Of a stretch of 64,000 bases of DNA, positions 60,775 through 64,000 are shown in pieces (the first letter of the stretch is position 1; each line of letters begins with the position of its first letter). The notes under the pieces were generated by a model. It searched no databases, was not told where the DNA came from, and saw only the letters and a list, made by a program, of their open reading frames with translations. Origin of the DNA: Pycnopodia helianthoides (taxonomy: Eukaryota > Echinodermata > Asteroidea > Forcipulatida > Asteriidae); the NCBI GenBank assembly GCA_032158295.1, contig JASTWB010000035.1:62001-126000 (forward strand), read 5' to 3'. The translations under genes and the position numbers were made by a program.

Positions 60775-62137
60775 TGTTTGAATTCAATGTGAAGATGTTG
60801 ACGCATAAGCAATTACGGTACACTATAAACTATTGTGAACAATGCTTTTAGATTAAGTAGTAAGACCTGGAATAAACCACACCCACTTGACTTTAACCGT
60901 TATGATTCAACTGGTTGTTTTGTCGCTAGTCTAAGGAAGTGACCTATCTGTTAAAAAAAAAAAAAACACAATAATAATAATAATGGTAACAAATCTTAAA
61001 TTAAAATCTGTTTATAAATTAATTATCAATAATTTCTGTTAGCATTTTCAACATGCGTAAAGGTAATTAGCATATTTAATGGTTATGGTCCATCGACTCC
61101 CCAAATTGTGGAAATGGTAGACGCACATTTTCTGTAGATGCGTTCCGCGCTGTGCAGGGGGTCAATAGACTATGTAAGTCTCGCGCGTATCGTAACGAGA
61201 AAACACGTCAAACGAAAAACATTTTTTCTAAAATTAAATCTTTGTTTCATAAATTTTTTTTGAACACATTTTTAAAACAAATACTCCTAACAAGTTGAGT
61301 TTTAGTTTGTAAATAATAACAAATACATTGTTAATTATTATTGAAACAAGTTTCAAGATTTAAGACAAGGATGCATATTATTTGATAGAGACTTTTTTTG
61401 TAAACCACGCCCGAGTTTGTTCAACCACTTAAAGCTGCCTAATACGCAGACGCACTATTATCGCACGGGCGTAGAATTGACGCGTGCCGCAGTTTATAGA
61501 TGACGATGACGCCTCAGCAATTACAGCGTCTGGAAATTACAGCGTCTTGTGGTTATCATCGCGTGACCAAAACAAGCGTTTACAAAGTTCAAGTTAAGGG
61601 GCAAAGCGTAAGCGTGTTTCACAGGTTAGCAAGATAATTAGATGGCCAGCTTAAGCTGACACTATGGATTTGCATTGTTACGTCATTCGTGTTCATATAT
61701 ATTTAGGCACTGGGAGGATAGCATGCCTTTTCATTCGCTTACGGTTAGCAGCACTATGAAATGGAAACTCACACTGTAAGCACAACATTTACCGAAATTG
61801 GGCTCAGGTATTGGGCTCGGGCAAGTAACCGGAAGCCGAGTTCGAGTTTAATTCTCAAGTCTTCTTAGTTATTTTGTTGAATTTATTTTACTTTCATTTG
61901 TTATCACTTAGTCTTACATTCCTAACAACAGAAAATGTGTTACGCCAAAAATTATGTTAAACTTAATACTAAAATAATCGACAAAACAAAACCTTGCTTA
62001 CGTAAAATCATGTATGGTTGGGACCACAATGGTCGCAGAAGTTCGAATACGCGCCAGACTTAAATAGTCTGTAGCACAGTTCGAACTTGCGGTTGAGACT
62101 TTAGTGTTTTCACAAAGTGACCTATCTCTCAGACCTA
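60775..62137. promoter_or_regulatory. Upstream flank of the Ig receptor
   Basis: This minus-strand 5' flank should hold the receptor promoter, but I cannot point to a TATA box or start site. An A-run and an (ata) repeat lie at 60,953-60,982. A fragment with gaaattgggctc (about 61,795) belongs to the gggcccaatttcat MITE family. Confidence 0.3.
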
Positions 62138-62700
62138 TGCGCCTAATTTTTGACCGCGTGAGGGCGCTTCCGGGGTATAACTTAAGCGATTATTGTCTGC
62201 TCAGGTAGCTGTGTACAGTTTTAACATCGGCGTTCTGTCACTTCTGTGCGCGAGAGAGTTTAATCAGTGCTTCTAGAATCTAAGGTGGATTACTAACGGC
62301 TCCTTTAAAGAAATATAGAGCCCTGCATCTAATCTTAAAAAATATCAGAACTGGCAGTTAAGCGTGGCTCATCCGTTCCTCTTTATATTTATAGAAACAA
62401 CTGTTCTCCGCAAACAAAAACTGCTTCAAATACTTCCTCCAGACAGTTAAGGACTGAAACATATTACTACCAGACGTCATATCCATCAAAGAAAATAAGA
62501 CCTTTAAAGGAGCCGTTATTACCTTAGATTCTAGAAGCAGTGACTAAACTCTCTTCTTGCGCACAGAAGTGACAGAACGCCGATGCTAAACTGTACATAG
62601 GTAGCTGAGCAGACGATAAGTTATACCCCGGAAGTGATAAAAATATTTTTGAGAGCGCCCTCACGCGGTTAAAAATACGGCGCATTGAAGTGTAATTTTT
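62138..62700. mobile_element. Foldback element with ~170-bp arms
   Basis: The left arm (62,138-62,318) holds accgcgtgagggcgct, ggggtataact, gctcaggtagctgtgtacag, cggcgttctgtcacttctgtg and tctagaatctaagg, ending in ggctcctttaaag. The right arm (62,500-62,690) repeats all of these inverted and in reverse order. The spacer is about 180 bp. No ORF is present, and the arms differ by scattered substitutions. Confidence 0.85.
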
Positions 62701-63171
62701 TCAAGACCTGACCTATTGAAATGTGCCTCGATATGCATTGGTTTTTACACAGCGCTGTGTTTATGAATTAATTACCATTTAAAATAGTTGCAGGATTGTA
62801 ATCATGTTTTACAAAGCATAACCTTTTAACTTATGTTTGTTAACTTTGGGCTGCAAATGAGAATTTCCTATTACCAATGTACATTTTAAATACAGTTTTA
62901 GCCTCCTACCTCAATGCAGCTCATATAAAAACAATGACTTGCAGCTTTTGAGCCCAAAAATTAGAAGCTCTTACGCTTTGCAATCAATGCGCATTCGTTT
63001 GTAAGTGAGGTATACTGTCGGTAACGATGTGGTACAATTCTTCAAGTAAACGGTCGTCGGGTCGCCATACACAACAAAACATTGTTTCTACTAAAACAAC
63101 AGCTAATGGAGATGGTTAAGTTTTGCTTTCTTTGCTTTATTCTCCTACTTGAAACATTGGTTACAGAACAT

Positions 63172-64000
63172 AAGTTTCTCACGGTCGATAACACTGGAAG
63201 AAAGAATACTAAAAACAGAAGCAAAACCAATTAGCTATGATCTTCTTTTGGTTTCCGGTATTGCAAAAACCAGATAACCTTGCCTCATAATGGTATAGTG
63301 AACAGGGTTGGGCAATGTCACCTCCCCCCCCCCCACTCCCCCATAATCCATATTGTAATTTGATCTTGTAAAAGAGGTATAAATAACTCTCGGCGGGTAC
63401 TTTATTAATGACTGTGATTTGTATAGTAGTGAGTAATGATTTCCAAAGAATGACGAAACAATGTTCTTGAGGATTATTCATTCAAAATGTTTGTTTGCTT
63501 GAGATTGTAGACTGCACAATGCACTCGAAACACTTTGCTTAACCATAAATGGAAACTGTCACAGCTAGATCTCCATATACCTGCTATAAGGAAATTTATA
63601 TGTTTCTGCAAATATTTCGTTTTCCTTAAAAGTGAAGGGCCACAGTTTGCTGTTGTTCAATTTGCTACTGCGTGATGCTGCTGTGCAACTGCAACTATTG
63701 CACTGTTTATAGCTGTTTGCCAGGAGGAAGTGATACTGTGATCCATCAACACTTGTTAAATCAGTACAGTGGCATCGCATGGTCTATTACTTCCGTGATT
63801 AGTCCATCAGGAATGTGATCGGAATGTCACTGGTGTACGTGAAGGTTACAGACGCACGATGTGTTTCAATGATTTTTAGATATCTCGACATAAACACTCC
63901 ACTCGTGTAGCTCGTAATTTTGATGATACCTTTTGTTGTATTGATTCAAAATACGTACTTTCTGACACATTTTACTTTATATACAAGTATAGTAAGGAAA
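63172..64000 (+). repeat. Segmental duplication, copy 2 (runs off the window)
   Basis: This matches 47,455-47,900, then 49,225-49,440, then about 50,040-50,160 in direct orientation with many substitutions and indels. It lacks the 1.3-kb element of copy 1 except for a stub near 63,620-63,645. It stops only because the window ends. Confidence 0.85.

Noticed and set aside
1..64000. CRISPR arrays, operons and ribosome-binding sites
   Set aside because: Repeat spacing, intron structure and gene families are eukaryotic; nothing resembles these prokaryotic features.

Overview
This is eukaryotic, intron-rich, AT-rich DNA. The deuterostome gene families, the frequent 'aggcctat' words and several dispersed repeats that I recall from starfish genomes suggest an echinoderm, probably a sea star (inference). 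No rRNA, CRISPR or bacterial-type features are visible. Genes were assembled by eye from ORFs, GT..AG borders and matching splice phases.

Left part (1-22.4 kb): mostly minus-strand gene pieces and small transposons. There is a broken first exon of a SAP-motif gene (2.5-2.7 kb), orphan minus-strand exons (3.8, 4.6 and 6.9 kb), a plus-strand THAP-domain fragment (7.65 kb), a compact P2X7-cytoplasmic-domain-like gene (10.9-13.2 kb, minus) and a long minus-strand gene with tyrosine-recombinase-like signatures (13.6-21.0 kb). One exon of that last gene is split by a 2.1-kb hAT-like element with near-perfect 8-bp target duplications.

Middle (22,388-36,817): the most striking object, read here as one complete 14.4-kb CACTA/EnSpm-type transposon. 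Its ends are CACTG...CAGTG inverted repeats, with tandem subterminal repeats just inside both ends. It carries a 12-exon SAM-domain gene on the plus strand. An intact zinc-finger transposase-like ORF (about 842 aa) fills almost the whole third intron of that gene. This nesting resembles the tnpA/tnpD arrangement of maize En/Spm.

Right part (36.8-64 kb): candidate minus-strand exons (a C2H2 finger and an acidic tail), several TTAA-bounded and other inverted-repeat elements, two tRNA-derived SINEs, and a complete 10-exon minus-strand gene (53.0-60.8 kb). It encodes a 516-aa type I membrane receptor with signal peptide, two Ig domains, one membrane helix and four ITIM-like tyrosine motifs. DNA at 47.45-50.16 kb recurs in direct orientation at 63.17-64.0 kb, so the receptor lies inside a tandem duplication unit and a paralogue probably lies beyond the window.
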